Of a DNA stretch of 64,000 nucleotides, positions 20,442 through 34,740 are shown in pieces. Origin of the DNA: Melampsora larici-populina 98AG31 (taxonomy: Eukaryota > Basidiomycota > Pucciniomycetes > Pucciniales > Melampsoraceae); NCBI RefSeq assembly GCF_000204055.1, contig NW_006768797.1, positions 505,380 through 569,379 on the forward strand. The letters are read 5' to 3'. The notes below the pieces were generated by a model. The model was given only the letters and a program-made list of their open reading frames with translations, was not told the DNA's origin and ran no database searches. How positions within the stretch are numbered: the stretch's first letter is position 1; every line of letters starts with the position of its first letter. A program made the translations under genes and the position numbers.

Positions 20442-21517
20442 AAGAGTCACCTTTTATTTAACTTGTTCTTTTTTTGCCATCTAGCTTTTGTTGTATTAAG
20501 TTCCTTATTTTTTTGGGGGATTCCATTGGATTCTGTAGACCAGGGTTTCGCTTTCTACTTTGTTGTTTTTTAAAATCTGTTTTTTTGGATTATCTTGATT
20601 TCTTTCTTTTTGGATTAATGTAGTTTCTTGATTCTTGATTGACTGGCTTGATCTTTGATATCTTTGTTTGATCAGGTCCATATCTCCAAGTAGTCTATTT
20701 CGAACAGATTTTGCGCGCGTGAAAAGCCGTTGTACGTAAAACTAGGTGAGGAGCCGTTTCATAGGAGAGTCTTTCATTTTTAAAATGTTCAAAATGGGAA
20801 TTTGGCAATCACGCAAAAGCCATGAAAATCTAAAAGAATAATCAAAGACTCCTTTTACAAGTCATCTTCCAAGAATTTATTTCATGACCGGATGACAAGC
20901 AATGTGAAGGTATTTAGCTGAAGATTGTAAAAGAAGCCCCTTCCTCCTCAGATCGTTCCTTCTTTCTCAATTCAATCATCGCCCCTCATGCACGATAAGG
21001 CCAATATTCGAATCGAATGATTGAAAGGGAATTGCAAAATTGACTCGCATCAGAACAGAAGATTTTCTTCTGTTTTTTGTTGTGGTTAAATGGAAAGCAG
21101 AAAGACCTCCTTTTCTTCATTTTCCTTTATAGATTCTATATCACGTGAATCATATCAATCGGAATCTTTGAAATCAAATCGAATAAAGGCTATGTAGTAG
21201 TCAGAATAACTAGCTCGAAAAAGTGGTCCTAATTAGAATCACTGGGTCATATATGTATGTCTATAGAAAAGGAGGTGAACTTGATATGTGAAGGTTAAAT
21301 TAATTCACCATCACATTCCTGATGAAATGAAAGAAAGCTGGCTACTTTGAAATGTTTGGAAAAAAGTTTACAAATACCCCCTCCCAATACTACGTTGAAG
21401 ATTTCCTACCAAGAACAAATTGTAAAACCGACTTTTTCATCAGTTTCGAAATACAATTGCATAAAGATCATTCACAAGAATTTTGAAAACAAACTGATCA
21501 AATTAAATAACAAACAA
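20442..21517. other. Intergenic, no gene seen
   Basis: About 1.1 kb. T-rich directly after the SprT-like gene (probable 3' UTR). The second half is AT-rich with no long frame and is presumed to hold the promoter of the downstream gene. Confidence 0.6.
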
Positions 21518-23498
21518 ATGGATTATACATTTAAAATCTTAAGAGCTTTATCAGGTTATCAATTCTTTTTATGTCTTTTAATTCAAGGTTTTTTTTTACA
21601 TCCATTTTATGAAAAAAGTTTATCTGCTAAATTGATTCGTTTAGGATTCATGCCAATTACGATTTGGTTAGCATTGAGTAGTAATGGAATACGTCAATTT
21701 GAACCGATTGAAGATTTCTTTCATATGAACTTTCCTTTGATTTCTTTTGCTACTTTTCATGCAATTTGTCTTTCAATTGAATTCGGTTTATCAAATGCTT
21801 CAGTATTGGATTCTACTAAAACTGTCCTCAATGACAAGACTGAAGACCAGAGTAAGTGATCTTCTTATATATGTTTGTAAGCTTTATGATTCTGTGGACT
21901 GAATTAAAGATTGATGGTGTGTAGATGATGATGGATGTGAAGTAAAATCACCTGATGGTTCGATGGATGATCAACTAAATGGCGGAAAGGAAAGTTTATG
22001 CAAGAGGAATGCATCTTCTAAAATCCCATCTATGGGCGAAAGGATTAAATTCCTCATCTGGCTGATTTTCTCGTAAGCTCTTTGATTTCCATGATCCATG
22101 AATGAAAACTATTGAAGCCTAAACTTTTACATTCTCTCTTATGTACATCAGACCTCGTGGATTACAAACTTCATGGTCACCTCCCACTTCAATGGTACCA
22201 AGATCAAATCAAATCTCAATGAAAGAATTTGTCAAAAGAACATTAAAGAAATCAATCTTAAATCAGTTTTTATTTTTAATCATTTGGATGATTTCAATTT
22301 CTTTTGCTCAACATCCATTTGGAGTTTATGGAGTTTTACAAGAATGGTTTCATTTACCAAACTCATTAATTTTAAAAACACTTGCACCTTATTTAGTTGT
22401 CGGTCCATTTGCAGTAAGTCTATAATCATCATCATCAAATTTGTGTTGAAAGGACTTCATATATCTCAACTTCTCAAGTTTAATCTATCTTTTTTTACCT
22501 GACTTTGATTTGTTTACGTAGTCATCTGCTATGTTACTCATCGAACTTTTAGGTTGTATGTTCAACTTAATAGAAGTATCAGTTTATTATCTAGGACCGA
22601 AATTCCTTCCTTCTGATCTCGCACCTGGCAAATGGGATAGTACTCTTTATCCTCCTTTATTTAATCAACCTTGGAAATCAAGTAGTCTGATCGAATTTTG
22701 GTCAAAACGTCTGTCTGTACTTCAACTCAACGAGATTCTCACACTTCTTATGTAGCTGATTATCTTTTATCCTATCACCGGTCTTATTCAGGATGGCATA
22801 CAATCTTTCGTCGTCATATAGTCTTCTGTGGAGCTGATCCGGTATATTCTTCTTCAGAAAGCTTTCAATGATTTATAAAATCCGATGCTGATCTACTCAT
22901 ACCTATTGATTCAGTCCGCTTGGATGTTCAAACCATTTGGAAAGGAAGCCTCAAGGTTAGCAAGTACGCTCGGGGCAATGCTTTTCAGTGGTCTTTTTCA
23001 TGAATTCGGTAAACTCAATTCATACCCTTTCCACCATTTTTTCTTCTGAATAAAACTCAATCATTTTGATCCTCTTCTGATTTCGATTTACATTTCATAG
23101 TGGTGGTGGCAGCTTCAAAAATAGATCCCACTTTTTCAACTACTTGGGTCTTTTTAGGTTCAGGTATAGGTATGATATTAGAAATCATCTTTAAGAAACT
23201 AACTGGACGTCAAGTAGGTGGTATATTTGGAAAGATTTGGCTTTGGTGTTTATTATCTTTCCTTGGAACACCTGCTATGGAAAATTGGTGAGTACATTTC
23301 AAAAAATCCTTATACAATTGAGAAACTGATTAAAGAAACCATTTATTGACTAATCCAATTAACTTTAATTCCTTTAGGTTTGAAAGAGGTTTAGGAAGAA
23401 GTGGAATTCCTAAACTTTCAGAATGGTCCTTCATCAGATTTTGTATTCCTTTTGGTCCATGGTTTCCTGAGAGATGGATTTCTTTATTGCATGTCTGA
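21518..23498 (+). CDS. Wax-synthase-like MBOAT membrane acyltransferase, 460 aa
   Basis: Eight exons (21518-21851, 21925-22072, 22152-22413, 22522-22708, 22792-22841, 22915-23008, 23101-23287, 23378-23498) give 460 aa in frame. Several hydrophobic segments are visible, e.g. near the N-terminus (YQFFLCLLIQGFFL), FLFLIIWMISISFA and AMLFSGLFHEF. Family marks: PWKSSSLIEFWSKRWH, a phosphate-poor loop RRHIVF, and the His of the SGLFHEF segment, the putative catalytic His of the MBOAT_2/wax synthase group. Members use acyl-CoA to esterify alcohols or sterols, or appear in terpenoid clusters (AurE/TRI7-like), in ER membranes (family knowledge). The substrate cannot be read from sequence. A short polar insert (MDDQLNGGKES) separates the first membrane block from the rest. 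Neighbouring genes give no pathway context. Confidence 0.75.
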
Positions 23499-23986
23499 AG
23501 TATATAGATACCAGAATTCCTCCCATCCTTTTCTGCCTCCTTTATACCTTTTGTAGCTTGTGGTGTTCTGATCGGGATCGTACGCGTCAGTATGGACGTG
23601 TCGTCATCAATTAGGTATCCAAGAATCTCTAGTTTTCTGTAGAATAATCTGCTTTACATGGCCCGTGTTTCTTGCCTGCCAACTATACCATGTTGATTAT
23701 CATAGTATAATGAATCTTGCATCTCAAGTGCGTGCCCTGAAGTCTCACTCTCCATCTTCTCAAGTTGACACATGGTACAATGATAATAAATATTCAGAAG
23801 CACATAAACATGCTTTCAGAGTACAAGGAATAATTTTCGAGATCTTGAATAAATGTGAGAGTACAAGTAGCTGGAGAAAGGCCTAGGAATACATCACTTA
23901 GCTCACTTCATCAGAAACCGTATTGAAGTGATCCTATCAGGCAACCAGAATATTGCAGAACTAAAACTTCAAATGAAGAAAGTAAA
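23499..23986. other. Convergent intergenic region, no gene seen
   Basis: Lies between the 3' ends of the MBOAT gene and the dioxygenase gene. No frame of interest; presumed terminators of both. Confidence 0.5.
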
Positions 23987-25694
23987 CTAAACTACCTTGA
24001 TCTCTTTTCCTTTGAGATTCTTTTCCTTTAGATGCTTTACTTCATCTAAAGTTGGTAATACAAAGTTTTGTTCTAAAGTACGGTATGGATGAGACGAAGA
24101 TTGATCGGCAGGATGCTCGACAGGGTCAACAATCAATGAATTTCGAACGCCAAAGACGACATCCGAGTGTATAAATGGATCTCCTTTGAGATATATCGCC
24201 GTCACTAACGTTTCGAAGCCCTTGGTGGTGCGGACGCGCTTGTCAGTTCCCGGTTTAGAAAGCGAATTGAGTGTCTGAGCCCTTTCTTACCTCTGCGTCA
24301 ATCTTGAAATGTACATGAGCAGGTCTGAAGCAATGTCGCTTCATGTGCTTCAACAGTTCAGCAACCGTACCATCAGAAGGGATTGGATAGGGAACCTAAT
24401 CACAAATCACAAGACATGTCAGTATACGTACTTTGAGGTAATTGAAAGAGGACAATATTTCATACTGGAAGGACTGCTTTGAAGCTGAAAGCTCCATCTT
24501 CATCTGTGGTCATTATTCCACGACAGTCCGGAGCCTCTCTATTAGGATGTTGTACATCGTAAAACCCGTTCTCGTCTGTCTCCTATCCTCCAAATCAATC
24601 CTACGTTAGTTTCACAAACCACAATAAAACACGTGGTTCAGAATTTACCCAAACATCAATTTTCGCACCTGGATGTTGTTATCATCATTCACTTTGTGGT
24701 CAGCCAAACTGGGGATTAAATCAGAGTGAGAGGATAATGAAAATACCTTTGATTGCGTTTCCCTTCATATCGGTTACCTTGCCGTTGATCAAGAGTCTGT
24801 TAGCCCCCTCTTTCGCCACGATGCTGGCTCCTTGAGCAATCTCAGCCGCGTCCTCGGTGTGAAATGGTCCCAAGATGGTAGACTCGGTACAACCAGTTGG
24901 TTTGGGATTAGATTGTGCATTGACTAGAGCGGATAATCCTAGGACGTCTGACAAAAGTATAAACTCTGAGGAAATCCCAAAGGGGGAGTGTTAGTCTGTG
25001 ATATCTTGTATCACTAAGTTGTTTCTAGACACGTGCGGGAAGTCCTCAGGCTGATCATTGTGGAGACATTTACCTTGTCGTATATTGGAACACTTTTGAC
25101 CAGTTCGAGTGAGAAAAAGGAGTCCCTGCATCTATTGTCATCCATTCAAGCCAGGATTAATTAGAGTATGGTGGGTCCCATGAAGGCTTACGAGAAGAGA
25201 CTTACCCATTCATCAGTCTGAAGACCTACTTCCTTGGCGAACGCGTGCAAGTGGGTGACGAGCCTCTCGAGAACAAATTTCATTCGAGGATCGGGGCATT
25301 GGCTGTTGACCTAAGTGCAGTCAAGTGTGTGAGTGCAGGATAACAGGACTACACTGGTTATCCTCAAATTGACTTACTGCGATGGTGTTTTCAGTTATGG
25401 TTTCTACCGTTTGCTCTTTACTAAGATCATATTGGCAGTATACCAAAACATTGGATGTTAGAGCTCCACCTCATATGAAGCTGGCGGGATTACTGACATG
25501 GGTGGTAACGTTGCAAGAAGCGCTTCCAGGTCACCAAATCCATTCTTTATCGCCTGCGTCCATACCACCATCCGACCATAGATTGATATAAAAACAATTG
25601 CCTCATCAGAAGAACAGATAGATAGGCCGGGATCTCTATGTTAAGGTGGACGTACCTGGTCCATCGCATTGGTCTCTGGGTGTTCGAATGTCAT
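23987..25694 (-). CDS. Intradiol ring-cleavage dioxygenase (catechol/hydroxyquinol 1,2-dioxygenase type)
   Basis: A minus-strand gene of about nine exons, start ATG at 25694 (MTFEHPETNAMDQ), stop at 23987. The clear exons hold an N-terminal helical dioxygenase domain (MKFVLERLVTHLHAFAKEVG, then FLTRTGQKC and FILLSDVLGLSALV) and the catalytic core from TESTILGPFH onward. All four non-haem Fe(III) ligands are present: Tyr in GFYDVQH, Tyr in PYPIPSDG, and the two His of FR-PAH-VHF. The Arg of CRG, which stabilises the anionic ring substrate, is also present. IDVWETDENGFYDVQ and DGFETL-type blocks fit hydroxyquinol or catechol 1,2-dioxygenases of fungal aromatic catabolism, which feed the 3-oxoadipate pathway. 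No signal peptide. The exons between 25382 and 25640 are not firmly placed, so the exact length (about 310 aa) is uncertain. Substrate (catechol versus hydroxyquinol) is inference. Confidence 0.85.
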
Positions 25695-26589
25695 CTTGAA
25701 ATGTAAGAAAGATATTCACAATGGAAATATTCAAGCTTGATTGACTATTCCAACCACAACAGAACAAATCAAATCAAATCGATTGCTGACTCACCGGGTC
25801 GACCCGCGAGGGTATGACGTCACTCAATCAAGCTCATCACAAAAGATCTTCAAGAAACTTTATCGTGGAGACGAGAGAGAGCCCCTACACTACGGTGCAA
25901 ACTTTAAGGGCAAATATGTGTTCAAAACACCCCCAGTAATCACATTTGAGAAACATGGGACTTTACCTACCAGTGACAAATCTGTTTTGTAATTGCCCGT
26001 GTTCCCAAAGCCTGAGACGGTACACGGGAGTCCATTTCCGAGGGAGAGGGTGAGATGCAGAGCAGGAGGCGCCTACGGGCGCGCACGTACTCTCACAGAA
26101 GCAAGTGCCTGGTTACGAGTTGGGAAGAAAGTGTGAAAATTTTCTCCCACGCTTCCAACTCTAACGCTCTCTCGAAGACACATTCCTGCTCAACATTTCT
26201 CATCCCCTCTCTCTTTCTTTTTCAAAGCCCACCCACCAACCCGGGGCTGAGAAGCCCGCGTCTCCGAGAGACCCGTTCTCGCTTCAGCGAGGTTAGAGGT
26301 ATGATCTGAGGATCGTACATACCTCAACATCTCGCTGGGGCCCACCCCACACCACAATAAACACAAACCCTATACATATAGAGTCTGTGTCTACAGTGGT
26401 AGAACGACTCTAAAGAGCTGTAAGCTTCTTACGTGCCTAGGTCTTAGTCACGGCTTAGAGAAACTCTCAAGATAGAGTGATAGCAAATCACACGTCCGAG
26501 AGAAATGGATTGTGATGTGGATTTTGAATTTTTGTAAAATATATGTAGAGCTGATGTACTTGGGTCATAATTTGAAAACACAAATTCTC

Positions 26590-26607
26590 GAGGTATCTTG
26601 ATACCTC
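26590..26607. repeat. Perfect short palindrome
   Basis: GAGGTATC, two T, GATACCTC: 8-bp arms with a 2-nt spacer. It lies between the LTR-like stretch and the primer-binding-like site. Possibly a protein-binding site or chance. Confidence 0.6.
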
Positions 26608-26719
26608 ATCAGAACATAAATTGACCACAACATAAACTGAATGTGCCCATTATGATTTCACCAGGTACTTCACATATAATTTTCATCTTGGACCGCTCAG
26701 TGATGTAGATTGTTCATGA

Positions 26720-26732
26720 GCTTCTGATACCA
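26720..26732 (-). other. Orphan copia-type primer-binding site
   Basis: On the minus strand TGGTATCAGAAGC, very close to the initiator-Met-tRNA-complementary site TGGTATCAGAGC used by many copia elements. No gag-pol frame follows downstream on the minus strand, so this would be a deletion remnant, with the LTR to the right (above 26733). Confidence 0.35.
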
Positions 26733-28863
26733 AAGCTCTGTCGCAAGCAAGCCCACGAGACCCGAGGTTCGACTTTTGGAAAACCAAGTCATGAAAACCT
26801 TCACTCAAATCAAGTCATTTCCCTTTTGACAACAAGTCTCAGATCACTTTTCACATTGTTCCGCTCTTTGACTTGTTTTTTTATTATCTCTTCTTTGTTT
26901 TACTTTCTTTTCTCTATACTACTATCATATCCATTCCCTCGTTTCCCTTCTTATCCAATTTCGTTCATCAGTCTCGGTGGCTGCTTGGATTTGATTCGGT
27001 TTTGATCAATGACCCCCGCCTTCCACCTTCGCGCGACCTCATATATCACTCTTCTTATTGATACGGACCTGAGTTAGGCCATACAACCAAAGACCAATCA
27101 GTTCCCAACTTGAAAGGCTTGGTGGGTATAGTACGACACATCTTTCTGTGGAACATGTACTAGATGAACTGAGTGTTTCTGCTTTTGCGTGACTTCAGGT
27201 AACTCAATTTCACCGCCGCGAAGATTGTCGGTCCGATGAACATCTGTCGACCTTGCATACCGATCGTGATATGATATTCTTGGTAAGTGAAGTATAGCTG
27301 CTTTATGCCTTCATCTTGCTTTGTATCTGTCTGTCCAGCCGTTATTCTAGAGTTGCTGACCCATTTTGATCTCTCCTGGTCATCACTAGTCCATGGTGAT
27401 TTTTTCTGCTCATTGGATGTCCTTGTATGGAACCCAAAGGATTGACTGGATATCCTTTGCATCGAATTTTGTTGCTCTCAATCGGCCTCTCAGTTCATCC
27501 TCAAGTTTCTCAAAGTCCAACCCCCAAACAATAATATATTTCTCCCTGGCAAAAACTAGTGGCAAGAAGATGTACCGTACTGATAGATATTGACTGAATG
27601 GGGATTGGCTCATCATTTCCTTTTCTTTTGTTATATATCATTGGGATTTTCTTCTATGGCTACCTACAATTACTTCTTTACATTAAAAGTCTTTTTGTTG
27701 AACAAACATTGTTGTTTTTCTTATTTGTACGGTACATCCGGAACGTATCCAGCGTCTCATGTCACTGTGTTGCCCCAGTAAGCAAAGTATTGTGACCAAA
27801 AGGAAACCAAATGATGCCAACAGAGGAAATCAGAAATCAAAATCGAGATACCAATACCGATACAATAAAATGACAATTAAAATTGAATCAAAATCAAACC
27901 GATCAAGATCTGGGTTGGATTCATGTTCCAGAATCCATGTTTGGACGATGTGTGTATTGCATTTCATAAATGTAACCAAGAAGATTATATCAGCAATATG
28001 TCGTAAGTATGTGTGACTTTTATTGTTGATACCTTCAGCATGCCTGCTGATTACATCACGATTATGTAGGATGAGTGTTGAACAAAGATCAGAATAACAA
28101 GTTCGCAACGCAACCACATATGTTTACATCATGTTTTTACTGGGCATGTCATCAACATATGAAAACAACATCATTGGAACAGGATGGTGAAATCACATAA
28201 AGATTACGAATCTTTTGAACCGCAGTGTACCTAAACCCACCATACAAGTCGTCACAAGATACATTATCATGGGTGATTGAACCCAAGAAACCGACTTGGA
28301 AAACGTTGCAAGGGGGGCTTTACTGATAGGTTGGATTCACTTCACAAAACCAATTCGTTTTGAACCGGGGTCAAAATCATATATTTCATCAAGATGGATA
28401 ATCTAGGCACTTGGAAGTTCAAAGAAAAGGCCAAACGGGGTACATGCTCGTTTGAGTACGGTGTCTTTGAAATGGACACTTGCTGTTGCCATTTGTTCTC
28501 TCTGATTAGCTGATGAATCAGAAATGAAAGTCTTATAGCCTGTGGAGCATGACAAGCTCGATATATTGAAGAATAACAAGACTCTTTGAAAGAGAACTTG
28601 TTTTTTTTGAGATGATGAATCAGATGTACAAACAGCTGGTCTATACTCTCAATCAATAATACTTATGTACAATTCCATGGAATAATTGAAATTCTCTTCA
28701 CAAAGAAGGTGAGGACTTATTTTTCCATTTAAACAAGTCATCAAACCATTGGAATTCTCTCATCAGGTGATCAGAATTTCTTGAAAAGTAAGCCTTGATA
28801 TGAAAGAGAACAAGATCTTGCACTTTTGATATCCCCTCATACATCTTGTTTTTTTACAGTGTA

Positions 28864-29360
28864 CAGTGAGATTCCTTTATAAGCATGGTGATGGTAGCAC
28901 CAAATCCCATGCTAATATAAAAAATGCTTCTTATTGGAACAGACCTAATAGCCTATAGGAGCATAAAACATGCTCAAAATTATGCTATGCTTGAATGTCA
29001 TGCTTGGCACTTGCAACTATTGAAAAATATGTACTACAGAAACCTAGAAGCAAAAATTGACAGACAGTTTTTCAATTGATCTTGGCTTTTCTACTCAATG
29101 CAGCCTAATTTACTCCACTTCACCTAGCTTTCTTCTCCTTTCTTGCATCACATAGAAGCATAAACACATGAAAAAATCATGTTATGCTTCTTTTTTCATG
29201 CTTCACATGAAATTATACAAGCATATCAGTCAAAACCTGAAGCATATGCTTAAAATGCTTATAAATCCGAATTTACTGCCCACCAAAAATGGTCACATCA
29301 TTTTTGATGCTTATCAAAAAATATGCTTGTAAAGGCAATGCTTAAAAAGGAATCCCACTG
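28864..29360. mobile_element. 497-bp Tc1/mariner-type MITE
   Basis: Terminal inverted repeats of about 23 bp (CAGTGAGATTCCTTTATAAGCAT on the left; the right end differs at two positions) are flanked by TA on both sides (28862-28863 and 29361-29362), the usual Tc1/mariner target duplication. No coding capacity. The interior carries about 18 copies of AGCAT or its complement ATGCT, far above expectation. Non-autonomous; no matching transposase is in the window. Confidence 0.8.
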
Positions 29361-29362
29361 TA

Positions 29363-30566
29363 GGTTGCTTTAAAGATCAATCTCGCGGATAAAGCTTGGC
29401 CTGGACCCCATCAACTTGACTTAAGTTAAGTGACCTCAAGTGCTTGCACAATAAAACATTGCCGATGGATTCAACAAACCTAACCAAGAAAAAGTCTCAC
29501 AGTTAGGTTCACTTTCTGACCGCGCAACTGCGTGAGGTTTCAGTACATAAACTAGACCCCAAGCCCGCCCTCCCAACATTCCTCACTCAAGAATCTCGAT
29601 CGTTAAGATTGATTTTCTTAGGAACGATTCAAACGCCGCAAGTGATGGTTGGTAAAACAAACACACTTTGCAACCACTGCCTATGCCCTCACGTTATCTT
29701 TATTGGGTTACCTTGGCTAGTTTTTGCGGTAAATGTTGTGTTTCTGAATCAGATTAAAGTAGAGTACCATTAAGCCGGCCTGCCGTCCCTTGAAAATCTT
29801 TTTTTCTAACTCATGGACGTGATCGGGCGACTAGGAACTCTGATATACATTTCTCTCAAGCTTGTTTTCAACTTTTAATCCTTGTGATTGAACATGAAAT
29901 TCTATTCAGGCCTTGAACGCCGAAGTTTATGGATGATATCACGTCATCATGACCACCTCGAGCACAGTGCTGAACACTTGAAAGTTGAAACTGAGGACGC
30001 GGACGCGGACGCGTCCGGCGCGAGGGACTTAGTTAAGCTTAACTTGAAACCATGCTGTAAAAAGAAAAAATTGTGTCCCTTGTGCAGCCCCAACTTCACA
30101 CCTAGGTTAACACAGGTCTCACCAACAGCAGAGACGTCCCCCGGAGCCTCCAGAGGGTGTCTGCGCCATGAGGAGGTAGGGACTTGGTCAAGTTAATGTG
30201 CAGCCGTATTTTGAAGAGAATTCTATGTGCATTGTGGAGCCTGGAAATGGGTCCTCAATGGTGCAGAGAAATCAATCGCTCCGGCTCATTCTCGCCCGGC
30301 CCTGAAATCTCACAAGAGACTTCTAAAAGCATGAAAAAGCCTTCAACTCAAGTCCATTCAGACCAATCATACTGGTCAAACTTGAACAAGTTCCTATATT
30401 GTTGAAAACTCTGTTCTAAACCAAGAAACAAAACTTCTTCCAAAGATCACATGTCTACATAACAGTAAGATTTCTTCTATTGTAAATGAATGAAACAGAT
30501 CTCACTAAAGTACTTCTCTCCTAAACAATACTCTAATCATTCAAACCATCCAAGATTCAAGTTCCA
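29363..30566. other. Intergenic, no gene seen
   Basis: No supportable gene. Contains a short GGACGC tandem near 29997-30012 and the near-palindrome TTAGTTAAGCTTAA near 30030. Frames at 29888-30405 have no recognisable product. Confidence 0.5.
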
Positions 30567-33401
<2,835 letters not shown>

Positions 33402-33730
33402 GATATGACGACGATGAGAGGGTTGAAGTTCCAAAGAGAAAAGGTCGACCGTCGTGGTGAGTTGAGTTGAGAGAAATTAAAAAAGCACAAGTGGTGAACT
33501 TCAAATTTCAATCAACAACACCCCGCAGCACCAGGTTCAAGCGCAGTGAGATCGGGCCTGAATGAACCATTACCCGATCTGATCGGATACTCATGATCAT
33601 GACGGAGACGGATCATTTGAAAGATTACGTCATATTTAGAGTCGAATTGAAGTTCGATTAAGTTTTATAAAAGAGCCTTTCGATCAAATAAGCCAAATCA
33701 TTTCATCACATAAGCCAGTTTTTATTCAAG
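33402..33730. promoter_or_regulatory. Divergent promoter region between PRP43 and the MAPEG gene
   Basis: 329 bp separating two start codons on opposite strands. A TATAAAAG box (33666-33673) lies 58 bp upstream of the MAPEG start. Nothing comparable is seen for PRP43. Shared regulation is only inference. Confidence 0.5.
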
Positions 33731-34740
33731 ATGCCATCGATTTATTCAACAGTTAATTTGATTTTGACACCAGCTTCATTGATTTGGAGTCCAATCTTTG
33801 CTGGTTATTATCTGTAAGTTGACTTCCTCAAGTCTGTCTTTTGAAATCTAAATGAAAACAAAAGATACTATCACTAACACGTCTATGCTTCATCAGTTAT
33901 CTTGGTGCATCAGTCTCTGTCCTCAGAGCAAAAACTAAGTATCGTGAGTAAATCTAAAAACGCGATTTATGTCAATAACAAGCCAATCAACTAAAGTCTA
34001 ATGGTGTGAATGATCTAAAACATCAATCTATGAACAGTGTCAGTCTTCCAAGTTTGATCGCTATGAACTTTTCAAAAATCGAATGAGTTGACCAATAAGA
34101 TGATCATCATCAACAGGGTAGGAACTGGACCTGATGCGGTAAAAGGGACCCACAAAGCAGACGATCAAGTAGCTTCCCCAACTGACGTTCAGGCTCTTCA
34201 GGTATTCTATATCTTGATAAACCACTTTTGATCTTCATACTCACAAAACTTCTTTCTTTTTCATTTTAGGTCGCAGCTCGAGCACATGCAAATTTTTCCG
34301 AACAGGTGCCCATCTCATTGATCATGACCATCTTAGCAGAAGTCAGCCCTCAGAATCATCTTCTCAAATTCAAAAGACCATTGACTGACTCGCATATCTC
34401 CATTTCTTTCTTCATGACTCTTTCCAAAATCGGATAGATCAATGGAGCTCCTACTTATTTGGTTCATGCGCTTTATGCCGCGTTTTTCTCCTTACGCGTC
34501 GCTCATAACGAGTTAGGTATGAAGTTGAACAATACGGTCAGTATTGATTTCCTTCTTCGCTTTAATCATGTCTTGAAAGGATTTATGACTGATATTATGG
34601 TTGGCTTTTGAACGATTTGGTATTAGCTTGGTATGGGAAGACCTGTAGGAACTGTGGGAACTTGGTTCTTATTGGCCAGCACTGGAGTCTACAATGTGGG
34701 ATTGGGTTGGGATTCCTTCAAGAGCTTTGCTGGTTACTGA
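33731..34740 (+). CDS. MAPEG-family membrane protein (microsomal glutathione transferase-like), 167 aa
   Basis: Exons 33731-33813, 33897-33947, 34117-34201, 34270-34341, 34438-34536 and 34627-34740 give 167 aa, close to the family norm of about 150. Four hydrophobic segments are visible: the N-terminal LILTPASLIWSPIFAGYYL, one around VPISLIMTILAE, HALYAAFFSLRVAH, and GTWFLLASTGVYNVGLGW. The family signature region ARAHANFSEQVPISL (normally RxxxNxxExxP) is present and holds the glutathione-binding Arg, Asn and Glu. Members conjugate glutathione or reduce lipid peroxides in ER or outer mitochondrial membranes (family knowledge). The donor chosen for intron 2 (GTAAAT) keeps the frame; the more obvious GTGAGT 4 nt upstream does not. 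Confidence 0.88.

Larger units (their letters stand above)
25695..28861. other. Gene-poor region with retroelement debris
   Basis: About 3.2 kb with no supportable gene. 26010-26500 is GC-richer and has LTR-like features (a stem with AGGTATG ... CATACCT near 26298-26323, an AATAAA box near 26355, a transcript-like TATACATATAGAG), but no terminal repeat partner was found, so a solo LTR is only a guess. Short frames between 27160 and 28656 show no known domain. Confidence 0.5.

Noticed and set aside
27160..28656. Possible genes from several 85-104 codon frames
   Set aside because: No domains, signals or consistent exon joins; overlapping frames on both strands suggest chance.
29990..30015. GGACGC tandem as a CRISPR or satellite seed
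   Set aside because: Only about three short units; a simple microsatellite.
29888..30405. Small Cys/Lys-rich protein (102 codons) as a secreted effector
   Set aside because: No signal peptide at its start and the Cys cluster arises from a short AAAAAG-rich stretch; insufficient support.
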